From Fulvivirga marina (GTDB taxonomy: Bacteria; Bacteroidota; Bacteroidia; Cytophagales; Cyclobacteriaceae): DNA of 64,000 nucleotides. Shown in pieces: positions 37,144 to 46,704 of this stretch (position 1 is the stretch's first letter; each line of letters starts with the position of its first letter). The notes under the pieces are model-generated. The model saw only the letters and a list, made by a program, of their open reading frames with translations, made no database searches and was not told the DNA's origin. The stretch lies in NCBI RefSeq assembly GCF_016775155.1, contig NZ_JAEUGD010000064.1, positions 71,430-135,429 of the forward strand. The letters run 5' to 3'. Both the position numbers and the translations under genes were made by a program.

Positions 37144-38565
37144 ATGGAAAAGATTAAAGCAAATATTACAGGAAAGGAATTACTTGAATTAGGGTACCCA
37201 CAAGGAAAAGTAATGGGTGTGGCTCTGGAAGTTGCGGCACAGCATTTTGGAGGTTGCGGTATAGAGGAAACCTACAGCGTGCTAAAATCAGTGCTGTTAA
37301 AGCCAGATAACTTTGTTCATGATGAGAAATTGTCTGCCATTGCTCATGAGCTATTGAAACCAAAAGATGAGGTGCTGCCGCTAAGAGATACCCCGGATCT
37401 TTATAAAGTATACGGAGCGGAGGGAATTGAGCAGGGCGCTGTAAACCAAATAGAAATGGCTATGAGGCTACCTATTGCCAAAGCAGGCGCCTTAATGCCT
37501 GATGCACATCAGGGGTATGGTCTTCCCATAGGTGGTGTACTGGCTACGGAAAATGCAGTAATTCCCTATGGGGTAGGTGTAGACATTGGTTGCAGAATGT
37601 GCATGACGATTTATGATATTCCTGAAAGCATTCTGTCTGAGAGAAAAGAGGATTTGAAGCAGATGTTAATCAGGAACACCAAATTCGGAAGAGCAACCTT
37701 TAGCAAACCCAAAGACCATGAAGTGCTGGAAAATTCATTGTTTAGAGAAATTAAGCTCATAGAAGGCTTAAAAGACAAAGCGGCAGCGCAGATCGGCTCT
37801 TCAGGGGGTGGTAATCATTTTGTAGAGTTTGGTATTACCGAAATTGAAGATCCTGATAATGAGTTTAAACTGCCTGTGGGTAGATACCTGGCTTTGTTAT
37901 CACATTCTGGTTCACGCGGGTTTGGAGGGGCCATTGCCCAATACTATACTAAGCTGGCTATGAGTAAATGTAAACTGCCACATGAGGCACGTCACCTGTC
38001 ATGGCTTGATCTGGATACCGAGGATGGGCAGGAGTACTGGCTGGCTATGAATCTGGCCGGAGATTATGCATCAGCCTGTCATCATCAAATCCATGAGAGA
38101 ATGGCGGTTGGTCTGAGAGCTACTCCGGTAGCAATGGTGGAGAACCACCATAACTTCGCATGGAAAGAGAAAGACCTTCAGGGCAATGAGATCATTGTGC
38201 ATAGAAAGGGTGCTACGCCAGCAGGTAAAGGTGTACTTGGGATCATTCCCGGCTCTATGACTGCCCCAGGATATATTGTAAGAGGTAAGGGAGAAGAGTC
38301 ATCCATTAATTCAGCTTCACATGGAGCAGGCCGTGCCATGTCAAGAACAAAAGCAAAGAATAGTCTTGATAAACAGGCAGTAGCTCAGCATATCCGGACG
38401 GCAGGTGTAGAAGTGATTGGGTCTGGTATTGACGAGGCTCCTATGGCCTATAAGGATATCAAACAAGTTATGGAGTCACAAAAGGACCTGGTTGATGTTG
38501 TAGGCTCATTCCAGCCAAAAATTGTAAGAATGTGCGGTGACGAAAAATTTCAGGAGGTAGACTAA
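37144..38565 (+). CDS. rtcB: RNA-splicing ligase RtcB
   Basis: The 473-residue protein joins RNA 2',3'-cyclic phosphate (or 3'-phosphate) to 5'-OH ends using GTP and Mn(II). Visible signature segments: MPDAHQGYGLPIGGV, GVDIGCRM (metal Cys), GGGNHFVEFG, LSHSGSRGFG, ENHHNFAW, and the guanylylation-site SHGAGR near residue 398. No key residue is missing. It is full length for the family. It is followed by two RlaP-type nucleotidyltransferases with 2-bp and overlapping junctions, a repair operon. The known job of bacterial RtcB is to mend RNA cut by ribotoxins, notably tRNA anticodon loops. No archease gene is in the window. Confidence 0.97.
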   Translation: MEKIKANITGKELLELGYPQGKVMGVALEVAAQHFGGCGIEETYSVLKSVLLKPDNFVHDEKLSAIAHELLKPKDEVLPLRDTPDLYKVYGAEGIEQGAVNQIEMAMRLPIAKAGALMPDAHQGYGLPIGGVLATENAVIPYGVGVDIGCRMCMTIYDIPESILSERKEDLKQMLIRNTKFGRATFSKPKDHEVLENSLFREIKLIEGLKDKAAAQIGSSGGGNHFVEFGITEIEDPDNEFKLPVGRYLALLSHSGSRGFGGAIAQYYTKLAMSKCKLPHEARHLSWLDLDTEDGQEYWLAMNLAGDYASACHHQIHERMAVGLRATPVAMVENHHNFAWKEKDLQGNEIIVHRKGATPAGKGVLGIIPGSMTAPGYIVRGKGEESSINSASHGAGRAMSRTKAKNSLDKQAVAQHIRTAGVEVIGSGIDEAPMAYKDIKQVMESQKDLVDVVGSFQPKIVRMCGDEKFQEVD

Positions 38566-38567
38566 AT

Positions 38568-39347
38568 ATGGAAACTTTAATAAAGCAGAAGCTTAAAGAA
38601 ATAGAAAGACAAAAAGGGGTGAAGATACTCTATGCCTGTGAGTCAGGTTCGAGGGCATGGGGTTTCCCTTCCCCTGACAGTGATTATGACGTGCGTTTCA
38701 TCTATACCCATGATCTGGATTGGAATCTATCCATCAGAAAAAGGAGAGATACCATAGACCTGCCGGTTAATGATTTGCTTGATATTGGTGGCTGGGAAAT
38801 AGGGAAGGCGTTGGGGCTCCTATGGAAGTCTAACGCCCCACTTTTAGAGTGGATACAGTCTCCCATAGTTTATTATGCTGATGATGCATTTATCAATAGG
38901 TTTCGCCAGTTGAGTCCGTATTACTTTTCACCGATAGCCGTTATGCATCACTATCAAAGTATGGCTAAGAAGTATTTCGAAATGTGTTCTGAACAAAGTG
39001 AGGTAAAATTGAAAAAGTACTTTTACGCGTTAAGAGCAGCAATGGCAGGAAAGTGGATAAGAGAAAAGCGCTCAATGCCTCCAATTCAATTACCCACGAT
39101 GCTTGAATTAACAGATAAAGAGCTTTGCAAAAAGATCCATGAATTAATTGATGTTAAATCTTGCCAAAGTGAAGGTTATACTCACGCCTTCGAACCATCG
39201 ATAAATGATTTTTTAACAGAGACTATCCAGGAAAATGATCTCATAGCCAATCAACTACCTTCAGCTAAGGGCGATTTTGACTTACTGGATGAGTTTTATA
39301 GAGAAGTTGTTAAGCATGCTGGAATGGAGGAGCAATATCAGGTATGA
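38568..39347 (+). CDS. RlaP-type nucleotidyltransferase 1 (DNA polymerase beta superfamily, PF10127-like)
   Basis: The 259-residue protein carries the polymerase-beta fold active-site pattern YACESGSRAWGFPSPDSDYDVRF (GS followed by D-x-D), then a helical part. The ESGSRAWGF wording marks the RlaP/YcgL group, named for its association with RNA-repair ligase operons. The expected role is addition of nucleotides to, or modification of, an RNA end. It starts 2 bp after the rtcB stop and overlaps the next gene by 4 bp. The substrate is not known. Confidence 0.9.
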   Translation: METLIKQKLKEIERQKGVKILYACESGSRAWGFPSPDSDYDVRFIYTHDLDWNLSIRKRRDTIDLPVNDLLDIGGWEIGKALGLLWKSNAPLLEWIQSPIVYYADDAFINRFRQLSPYYFSPIAVMHHYQSMAKKYFEMCSEQSEVKLKKYFYALRAAMAGKWIREKRSMPPIQLPTMLELTDKELCKKIHELIDVKSCQSEGYTHAFEPSINDFLTETIQENDLIANQLPSAKGDFDLLDEFYREVVKHAGMEEQYQV

Positions 39348-40402
39348 TGACTATTGAAGACTTGAGACAAAAGGACCTGATCATCTATGAATGTCTGAGT
39401 GGCAGCCATGCCTACGGGTTGTCAACTCAGGATTCAGATGTTGACATCAAAGGAGTATTTATTCTCCCGGAAGATCAATTCTTCGGGTTGAGCTACGTAG
39501 ATCAGGTAAGTGATGAAAAGAATGATACCGTTTATTATGAACTGAAGAGGTTCATAGAGTTGCTATCCAAAAGCAACCCCAATATTCTGGAGTTACTATA
39601 CTCACCGGAAGATTGTATTATCAGCATGCATCCATTGTTTGCTTCCTTGAGGCAATATAATTTTCTCTCCAGGCAATGTAAAGACAGTTTTGGTGGATAC
39701 GCCATGACTCAGATAAGGAAAGCAAAAGGACTGAATAAGAAGATTCTGAACCCTGTTGAAAAGAAGCGAAAGGGTGTGCTTGATTTTTGTTTTGCCATTT
39801 ACGGACAAGGATCAGTAACATTGAAAGAGTTTCTTAACCAACATGGGTGTAGCCATGAGGCTTGTGGGCTGGCAAAGATTCCTCATATGGCGGATACCTA
39901 CGGTTTATATATCGGGAGCGGTGAGTTTAAAGGAGTAGTTAATGGGGAGAATGCCAATGACATCACTTTGAGCCATATTCCGGTAGGTATGGAGCCTGTA
40001 ACTATTATGTCATTCAATAAATCAGCGTATTCATCATATTGTAAGGAGTATAAGGCCTACTGGGAGTGGGTTGAGAGGCGGAATGATAAAAGATACAGAG
40101 GAACTATGAGTCATGGCATGGGGTATGATGCAAAAAATATGATGCATACACTTAGACTACTTAATATGTGTGAAGAGATAGGAAGGTTGGGGCAGCTGAA
40201 TGTACGAAGGGAAGACAGGGAGTACCTCCTTAAAGTGAAAAATGGTTATTGGAGTTATGATGATCTAATATCGTCAGCGCAAATCAAAATCGACCAGATT
40301 GAAAGATGCTATCAGGACTCTGACTTACCCGAATTTCCGGACGTTAGCAAACTCGACGCCATCCTCATTAATATGCGTAAACAATTTTATAATATTAAAT
40401 AA
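39344..40402 (+). CDS. RlaP-type nucleotidyltransferase 2
   Basis: The 352-residue protein has ECLSGSHAYGLSTQDSDVDIKGVF, the same active-site pattern as its neighbour with both Asp residues kept. Conserved DEKNDTVYYELKRFIELL and NPNILELLYSP follow. It is about 90 residues longer than copy 1 and clearly divergent, so the two probably act on different ends or with different nucleotides rather than being a recent duplication. The ATGATGA overlap with the upstream gene implies translational coupling. Confidence 0.9.
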   Translation: MMTIEDLRQKDLIIYECLSGSHAYGLSTQDSDVDIKGVFILPEDQFFGLSYVDQVSDEKNDTVYYELKRFIELLSKSNPNILELLYSPEDCIISMHPLFASLRQYNFLSRQCKDSFGGYAMTQIRKAKGLNKKILNPVEKKRKGVLDFCFAIYGQGSVTLKEFLNQHGCSHEACGLAKIPHMADTYGLYIGSGEFKGVVNGENANDITLSHIPVGMEPVTIMSFNKSAYSSYCKEYKAYWEWVERRNDKRYRGTMSHGMGYDAKNMMHTLRLLNMCEEIGRLGQLNVRREDREYLLKVKNGYWSYDDLISSAQIKIDQIERCYQDSDLPEFPDVSKLDAILINMRKQFYNIK

Positions 40403-40532
40403 CTAAGGGGATAATAATCTTACCTGCAATTCATCCGGCAATACTATTTATATACCGAATAAAATTTCGAATAAATGTTAAAAAACCTTACATTGTAATT
40501 TAAAATTTTATAATAATTTAATAATCGCCCCC

Positions 40533-43500
40533 TTGCCTAGATCAATTATTAAAACCCCATATTTGCTGGCCATTTTGGCAGCTTTAGCTTTGTTTGGTTG
40601 GTTTACAACACGAGACTATTTTACTCAAAATCAATCAAAACATATTCATGTAACATTAGATAGAAAATCTAACAAAATTGCTAAAAAAGATAGAATTGAC
40701 CTGGCTATGCGTCAGGAATTCGACATGACCCGCGACCCGAAATTGGAGTATATTCCAAAAGCCAGATTAAAGAAGGCGCAGGAGTTCAGAGAAAGCAAGA
40801 TCCGTAAAGCAAGAAATTCACAAGCTAAAATATCAGGAGTGACCTGGACCGAGCGTGGTCCGGATAACGTGGGAGGAAGAACAAGAGCCTTAATGTGGGA
40901 TCCTAATGATGCCGGTAATACCAAAGTTTGGGCTGGTAGTGTAACCGGAGGCCTTTGGTATAATGATGATATTACCAGCTCGGCCAGTACATGGCAGAAT
41001 GTAAGTGATATGTGGAATAACATTTCCATTAGCGCCATTACATATGACCCTAACAATACTGATATTATGTACCTGGGTACCGGGGAAGGCCATGTTATAG
41101 GTTCTACCAGAGGTGAAGGTATGTATAAAAGTATTGATGGAGGTAGCACATGGACACATATGACGGCTTCCAATGGCTTTTATGCTACAGATAATGACTT
41201 CCACTATGTCAATGATATTATAGTTAAAAATGAAGGAGGTTCGAGCGTTATTTATGTAGCCGTGCAGAACAGCGTCAATGAATATACCTATCATGGCTAT
41301 TCAGCTTCCGGAGAGCAAGGCCTGTTCAGGTCCACAGACGGAGGGGTTAATTTTACTCAGGTATTGCCCAATGTTCCATCTCAAAGCTACACCTATAATG
41401 TTGCCGATATCGAATTAAGTGCCTCAGGAAGAATATTTGTAGGAACTACATCGGATGTATATTCATCAAGTGGTGGTGGAAGGATACTATACTCAGATAA
41501 CGGAACTACCTGGGCTACGGCCTACAACCCGGGATCTGGTAGAAGAGTAGAACTTGCCTGTGCACCTTCCAATGCCGGTATTGTTTATGCCATAGCCTCT
41601 GACGGCAATAATGTCGGCTGGATGGTTAAAACTACGGTAGGAGATCAGGCTAGCCCGACTATCTGGTCATCTTTGACTGTTCCAAGTTATACTGCTCAGA
41701 GCTGTAATAGCTCCTCTGAGGACTTTACAAGAGGCCAGGCATGGTATGACTTGATTATGGCCGTTCATCCCACCGATGCCAATACGGTAGTTATAGGTGG
41801 AATAGACCTGTACAGAAGTACGGACGGCGGCAACAATTTTAGCCTGATTTCATATTGGACTGGAGGTTGTGATACTTACGTACATGCCGACCAGCACATG
41901 ATTCTTTTTAACCCTAATTCAGTGGATGAAGTGATTTTTGGTAATGATGGAGGGGTGTTTTATTCAGCAGATTTAACAGCCGGAAACCCATCTATAAGTG
42001 CCAGGAATAATGGTTATAATGTTACTCAGTTCTACGGAGCAGCCATTCACCCTACAGCAGGCACTAATCACTTTCTAGCGGGTGCTCAGGATAATGGCTC
42101 ACATAGGTTTGGAAACGCCGGCATGAACTCAACAACTGAAGTTTCAGGAGGAGACGGTGCTTACTGTAATATCGATCAGGATGAGCCTAACTATCAATGG
42201 ACTCAATATGTATACAATAATTTTTACAGATCAACCAACGGGGGTACATCATTTTCCGGAATTTCTGAGTTTGGTAGTTCGACAGGTCGATTTATCAATC
42301 CCAGCAGGTACGATGATACCAATAACATTATGTACTCGGCTGCGGGTACTGATCAAATGCTCAGGTGGAGTAATGCCCAAACTGGTAGTACCGGAACATT
42401 TGTTACACTTAACAGCTTAGACGGAGGGCAGATCTCTGCGATTACAGTTTCTCCAAATACTTCTAACAGGTTATTTGTGGGCACTGGAACAGGAGTTGGA
42501 GCTGGTCCTGGCGGAAAAGTGTATAGAATTGATAATGCAAATATGTCAGGGCCTCGAACTGCTACTGATATTTCGAGTAGCAGCTTCCCGGCTAATAGCT
42601 ATGTTTCGTGCGTTGAAGTTGAGAACGGGGATGATAACCATATTTTAGTAGTATTCAGTAACTACGGTGTTAGCAGTATTTGGGAAACAGTCGATGGAGG
42701 TACTTCGTGGACAGAAGTAGAGGGGGACCTGCCTGATATGCCTGTACGCTGGGCGCTGTTTCACCCTTTGGATAATAATGCGGCCATTATTGCTACTGAA
42801 TTAGGGGTATGGACCACCAGCAACCTCAACGGAGCCAGTACTACATGGGGTCCCGCGGATTCAGGCTTCCCTAATGTAAGAACCGATATGCTTCAGCTCA
42901 GAGCTTCAGATAATGAAGTGATTGCTGCCACTCATGGTAGAGGGTTGTTTTCAAGCAGTAGCTTTGCAACGGCGCCGACCTCCAATCCTGAGATATCATT
43001 CCTGACTGCCTCTACGGTAGATACAGAAACCTCACAGAGTGCAGCGCAGTTAGGTGATTGTCGTCCGTACAAAGACCACACTATTACCATGACTATAGCT
43101 AATCCGCCAACCGGTGATGCTACTGTAACATTAAGCCTTGGTGTAAGCACTAGTGCGAGCGAATGGGATGACTTTGTTTTTACTACAAACGGTAATTTTA
43201 CATCTGGCGGTAAGTCAAGTACGTTACTATTTGCTGATGGAGCAACTGACAGCAAGACTTTTACCTTGCGTGTTTATGATGACGGAAGTGTAGAGAGTGC
43301 TGAAGTGGTGGAATTTGAGTTTGCTATTACAGGCTCCACTAATGCTATTAAGTCATCTACCAAGACCACGCATACATTTACTATCAATGATAACGACGAA
43401 GTTCCTGGTTTTGCTGGAACATTCGCTCTTTTGGAAGAAAACTTTGAGGGAGGAGCAACACCATCGGGCTGGACAGTAGCCGAAGCAAAAACCAGTGTTA

Positions 43501-44993
43501 ACGACTGGAGAATTGATACAGAGAATGCTATCACCGGAACCTATAGTGCACATGTAAGTAGTAATGCTAATACAGGTAGTTATAATATCAATGATGATGC
43601 AGAGGCATATCTTATCACGCCACTAATTGATGCTTCAGGTTATACCGGTTTAAGCTTAAGTTTTAATTATAAGTGCAATGGTGAATACTCCAGTTCAACC
43701 TACTGGGACTATGGTATGTTGGCCTATTCTTTTAATGGATCAAGCTTTACTCCATTCGGTTCGGAATTTCAGGGTGTTACTTCTGCAACAGCCTTTCAGA
43801 CAGCACTTCCGGCAGATTTAGAAGGAACATCATTCTATTTGGCATTTGTATGGATAAATGATACCAATACAGGAAGTGATCCAGCTTTTGTGGTTGATGA
43901 TGTTAGTGTAACGGCAACGGGCACTACCATTGCTACCACGCTAAACTATGCCTCGGAGCAGTATCTGGGACCTAATGAAACTGTGATGTTCTATGATGAA
44001 GGTACTGGTGAACTACTGGCCAAAATAGAAAATACCTCCAGCCACGATTATGGATGTACAACCATCTCAATTGACCGGTCGGGAACAGGAACCAAAGAGT
44101 TCTGGAGCGCAGATGTTAGCGAGTATTTGATGGATAAAACGGTATTCGTATCTCCGGCTAATAATAATATCAGTGGTACATACAACATAACACTTTACTA
44201 TACTCCGACCGAAGTTAATAGCTGGATTGCATCTACAGGGAAGACGGTTGTTGATTTGAAACTAGCTAAAGTAAATGTTTCTATTAACGATATTAACTCC
44301 TCATCTTCAGGATCTTATAATCCAGAATTAGGCTTGTCTAATTCTGCAGTAGCCTTCGGCGATGGTTATGCTATTACTTCATCATTCACTACTGGTTTCT
44401 CCGGATTTGGTGCCGGTGATCCCGGTGCGCCACCACTGGCTTTGCCTATTAAACTCCTTACTTTTGAAGCCGAACCTGTTGATGGTAACGTGGATCTAGT
44501 ATGGACTTCTGCAGCTGAAAGCAACTCCGATTATATAGAAATAGAGCATGCAACTGATGGTAAGAATTTCAGCAAGATCGGAAGGGTAGAGGCAGCAGGA
44601 AACTCGACAGAAAAAAACAGTTACGCTTTCATGCATAAACATGTTGGGTATGGTAATCATTATTACAGACTTAAAATGATAGATGTTGACGGTAGCTATG
44701 AATACTCCTGGGTGGAAACTGCTTTTCAGAAGGCTGCAGATTTCAGTCTTGTTAAGCTATATCCTGTACCCGTTGCAGATGTATTAACGATCAATTACAA
44801 CTCTGATAATAGTGAACCTGTTACCTTCAGACTGATTGATAATGTTGGAAATACAGTATATATGATGAAAGCCAATGCCAAACCCGGATATAATATTACA
44901 TACATTGATAGCCAACGGTTGAATAGTGGTATATATGTGTTGTCGGCTACCAATAAAGGCAGGCAGATCAGCCAGCGCATAGTAATAAGGTAA
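40533..44993 (+). CDS. Large secreted BNR/Asp-box propeller protein with Calx-beta, MAM-like and T9SS sorting domains
   Basis: The 1486-residue protein has a TTG start and an N-terminal signal/anchor (LLAILAALALFGWF). Residues about 95-805 contain repeated Asp-box units (SIDGGSTW, STDGGVNF, STDGGNNF, STNGGTSF, TVDGGTSW) of a sialidase/VPS10-like propeller. A Calx-beta-like domain follows (about 835-950), then a MAM/choice-of-anchor-type jelly roll (about 965-1110). The C-terminal 80 residues (LYPVPVADVLTINYN to GRQISQRIVIR) are a type A type-IX-secretion sorting domain. It should be exported by the T9SS and attached or released at the cell surface. Likely polysaccharide- or glycoprotein-directed; enzymatic activity is unproven. 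A terminator follows. Confidence 0.88.
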   Translation: MPRSIIKTPYLLAILAALALFGWFTTRDYFTQNQSKHIHVTLDRKSNKIAKKDRIDLAMRQEFDMTRDPKLEYIPKARLKKAQEFRESKIRKARNSQAKISGVTWTERGPDNVGGRTRALMWDPNDAGNTKVWAGSVTGGLWYNDDITSSASTWQNVSDMWNNISISAITYDPNNTDIMYLGTGEGHVIGSTRGEGMYKSIDGGSTWTHMTASNGFYATDNDFHYVNDIIVKNEGGSSVIYVAVQNSVNEYTYHGYSASGEQGLFRSTDGGVNFTQVLPNVPSQSYTYNVADIELSASGRIFVGTTSDVYSSSGGGRILYSDNGTTWATAYNPGSGRRVELACAPSNAGIVYAIASDGNNVGWMVKTTVGDQASPTIWSSLTVPSYTAQSCNSSSEDFTRGQAWYDLIMAVHPTDANTVVIGGIDLYRSTDGGNNFSLISYWTGGCDTYVHADQHMILFNPNSVDEVIFGNDGGVFYSADLTAGNPSISARNNGYNVTQFYGAAIHPTAGTNHFLAGAQDNGSHRFGNAGMNSTTEVSGGDGAYCNIDQDEPNYQWTQYVYNNFYRSTNGGTSFSGISEFGSSTGRFINPSRYDDTNNIMYSAAGTDQMLRWSNAQTGSTGTFVTLNSLDGGQISAITVSPNTSNRLFVGTGTGVGAGPGGKVYRIDNANMSGPRTATDISSSSFPANSYVSCVEVENGDDNHILVVFSNYGVSSIWETVDGGTSWTEVEGDLPDMPVRWALFHPLDNNAAIIATELGVWTTSNLNGASTTWGPADSGFPNVRTDMLQLRASDNEVIAATHGRGLFSSSSFATAPTSNPEISFLTASTVDTETSQSAAQLGDCRPYKDHTITMTIANPPTGDATVTLSLGVSTSASEWDDFVFTTNGNFTSGGKSSTLLFADGATDSKTFTLRVYDDGSVESAEVVEFEFAITGSTNAIKSSTKTTHTFTINDNDEVPGFAGTFALLEENFEGGATPSGWTVAEAKTSVNDWRIDTENAITGTYSAHVSSNANTGSYNINDDAEAYLITPLIDASGYTGLSLSFNYKCNGEYSSSTYWDYGMLAYSFNGSSFTPFGSEFQGVTSATAFQTALPADLEGTSFYLAFVWINDTNTGSDPAFVVDDVSVTATGTTIATTLNYASEQYLGPNETVMFYDEGTGELLAKIENTSSHDYGCTTISIDRSGTGTKEFWSADVSEYLMDKTVFVSPANNNISGTYNITLYYTPTEVNSWIASTGKTVVDLKLAKVNVSINDINSSSSGSYNPELGLSNSAVAFGDGYAITSSFTTGFSGFGAGDPGAPPLALPIKLLTFEAEPVDGNVDLVWTSAAESNSDYIEIEHATDGKNFSKIGRVEAAGNSTEKNSYAFMHKHVGYGNHYYRLKMIDVDGSYEYSWVETAFQKAADFSLVKLYPVPVADVLTINYNSDNSEPVTFRLIDNVGNTVYMMKANAKPGYNITYIDSQRLNSGIYVLSATNKGRQISQRIVIR

Positions 44994-45034
44994 ATTACTG
45001 AATTAAATTTCTTTGCAATAATAAAGCAGAAGTC

Positions 45035-45069
45035 AAGGCTGTTACCGAAAGTGACAGCCTTAAATTTTT
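45035..45069 (+). terminator. Rho-independent terminator after the T9SS protein
   Basis: AAGGCTGTTAC / GTGACAGCCTT form an 11-bp stem with one G-T pair and loop CGAAA, followed by AAATTTTT. Confidence 0.88.
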
Positions 45070-45141
45070 ACACAAAGAAAAACTTCCTGGATCAAACAAT
45101 TGTTTTTCACAAAGAATGTTTGATTTTCTTAATATTGCACT

Positions 45142-46020
45142 ATGACCGTCAAGACAGAAAGATCAGTTTCCGAGTTTAACAGTGAACTTAAGCTAAAAGG
45201 CTTTAATGCTTTTCAGATTGAGCGTGATGGCAACGCTATGAAAACTTACAGCCGTAAAGATTTTTATAAGATTTGTTTAACTACGGGAGAAAGTAGGATC
45301 CATTATGCCGACCGCAGTTTTGAGCATGAAGGAACTGTTTTGTTTTTTGGAAACCCCCACATTCCTTATTCCTGGGAAACGGTCTCCAGGACATATGTAG
45401 GCTATACCTGCCTGTTTTCCGAAGATTTCCTAAATCAGTCAGAACGGACTGAAAGCATTCTGCAGTCCCCCTTGTTCAAGTTAGGAGGTACACCTATTTT
45501 AAGTATTAATGAAGAGCAACGGGAGTTTTTAAATGGAATCTTTCGCAAGATGATAGAAGAACAACAGACTGATTATTCCTTTAAAGCTGACCTTATACGA
45601 AATTATATCCACCTGATCATCCATGAAGCCCTTAAAATGCAGCCTTTGGAAAATTCTGACCAACATAGAAATGCTGCTTCACGTTTAACCTCAGTATTTC
45701 TTGAACTCCTGGAAAGACAATTTCCTATTGAGAGTTCTGATAGTCCTCTGCGCTTAAGAACGCCCCAGGATTATGCCAATGACTTATCAGTACATGTAAA
45801 TTATTTAAACAGAGCAGTTAAAGATGTAACCGGAAAATCTACATCTACCCATATTGCTGAGCGAATTTTGAGTGAGGCAAAAGCATTGCTACAACACACC
45901 AATTGGAATATCAGTGAAATAGCCTATTCTTTGGGGTTTGACTACCCTACTTACTTTAATAACTTCTTTAAGAAACTAACCAATACTACTCCAAAAGCCA
46001 TGCGCATGCAGAAGGTTTGA
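45142..46020 (+). CDS. AraC-family transcriptional regulator
   Basis: The 292-residue protein has an N-terminal cupin-like sensor half (SRKDFYKICLTTGESRIHYADR ... FGNPHIPYSWE). The C-terminal AraC double helix-turn-helix spans about 195-290 (VHVNYLNRAVKDVTGKSTSTHI, NISEIAYSLGFDYPTYFNNFFKK). It stands at the head of nine same-strand genes and is the obvious regulator of them. This arrangement recurs in Bacteroidota with small oxidoreductase and cupin genes. The inducer cannot be named. Confidence 0.93.
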   Translation: MTVKTERSVSEFNSELKLKGFNAFQIERDGNAMKTYSRKDFYKICLTTGESRIHYADRSFEHEGTVLFFGNPHIPYSWETVSRTYVGYTCLFSEDFLNQSERTESILQSPLFKLGGTPILSINEEQREFLNGIFRKMIEEQQTDYSFKADLIRNYIHLIIHEALKMQPLENSDQHRNAASRLTSVFLELLERQFPIESSDSPLRLRTPQDYANDLSVHVNYLNRAVKDVTGKSTSTHIAERILSEAKALLQHTNWNISEIAYSLGFDYPTYFNNFFKKLTNTTPKAMRMQKV

Positions 46021-46072
46021 ATTTCTTAAGTTTTGATTTGATAATCATTAACTCTCGAGGTATTGCATTAAA

Positions 46073-46080
46073 TACCTTTG
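46073..46080 (+). promoter_or_regulatory. -7 promoter element of the acetyltransferase-led operon
   Basis: TACCTTTG matches TAnnTTTG exactly, 24 bp before the ATG at 46105. A TTG start overlapping this element (46078) is therefore unlikely. Confidence 0.5.
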
Positions 46081-46104
46081 TTAAACATTATCAAATCAAA
46101 TCCA

Positions 46105-46692
46105 ATGAACAAATCAGAAAGAAAAAATGCAATTGGTAATGATATCTTTGAGAGGCTAAGATCCGGAGTGCCAATTCCCATGAATGATCCCCAGTATAGC
46201 AGGATCAGGGAAAGGGTAAACCGCACCATTAAGCTCTCAAACCTGCTCAACGCGTCGTCAGATGTAAACGAAATTCGTGCACATCTGAGCGAGATAATTG
46301 GTAGTAAGATAGATGAAAGTACCACTGTTTTCACTCCTTTTCACACCAACTTCGGTCGGCACATTACTTTAGGTAAAAATGTATTTATTAACCACGCCTG
46401 CAGTTTTTTGGACTTGGGTTGTATTACGATAGAAGACAATGTAATGATCGGACCAAGGGTAAATATTACCTCCGAAAACCATCCTGTAGAACTATCTGAG
46501 CGAAGGACATTGGTTCCGGATGCAGTAGTTATCAGACGAAATGTTTGGATTGGGGCTGGTGCAACAATTCTCCCTGGAGTTACGGTTGGTGAAAACGCTG
46601 TTATAGCAGCAGGTGCCGTGGTAACAAAAGATGTTCCTGCCAATACAGTTGTAGGCGGAATACCAGCTAAGCAAATAAAAATAATACCATAA
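46105..46692 (+). CDS. Maltose/galactoside O-acetyltransferase-like hexapeptide-repeat protein
   Basis: It has 195 residues from the ATG at 46105. An N-terminal helical segment ([25 protein letters not shown]) precedes a left-handed beta-helix with I-x-x-V-type hexapeptides. It contains [28 protein letters not shown] and SENHPV with the catalytic His, and ends [21 protein letters not shown]. This is the LacA/NodL/maa group, which acetylates sugars using acetyl-CoA. It is the first gene of the AraC-associated operon. Confidence 0.9.
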   Translation: MNKSERKNAIGNDIFERLRSGVPIPMNDPQYSRIRERVNRTIKLSNLLNASSDVNEIRAHLSEIIGSKIDESTTVFTPFHTNFGRHITLGKNVFINHACSFLDLGCITIEDNVMIGPRVNITSENHPVELSERRTLVPDAVVIRRNVWIGAGATILPGVTVGENAVIAAGAVVTKDVPANTVVGGIPAKQIKIIP

Positions 46693-46704
46693 AAATTAAA
46701 CAAA

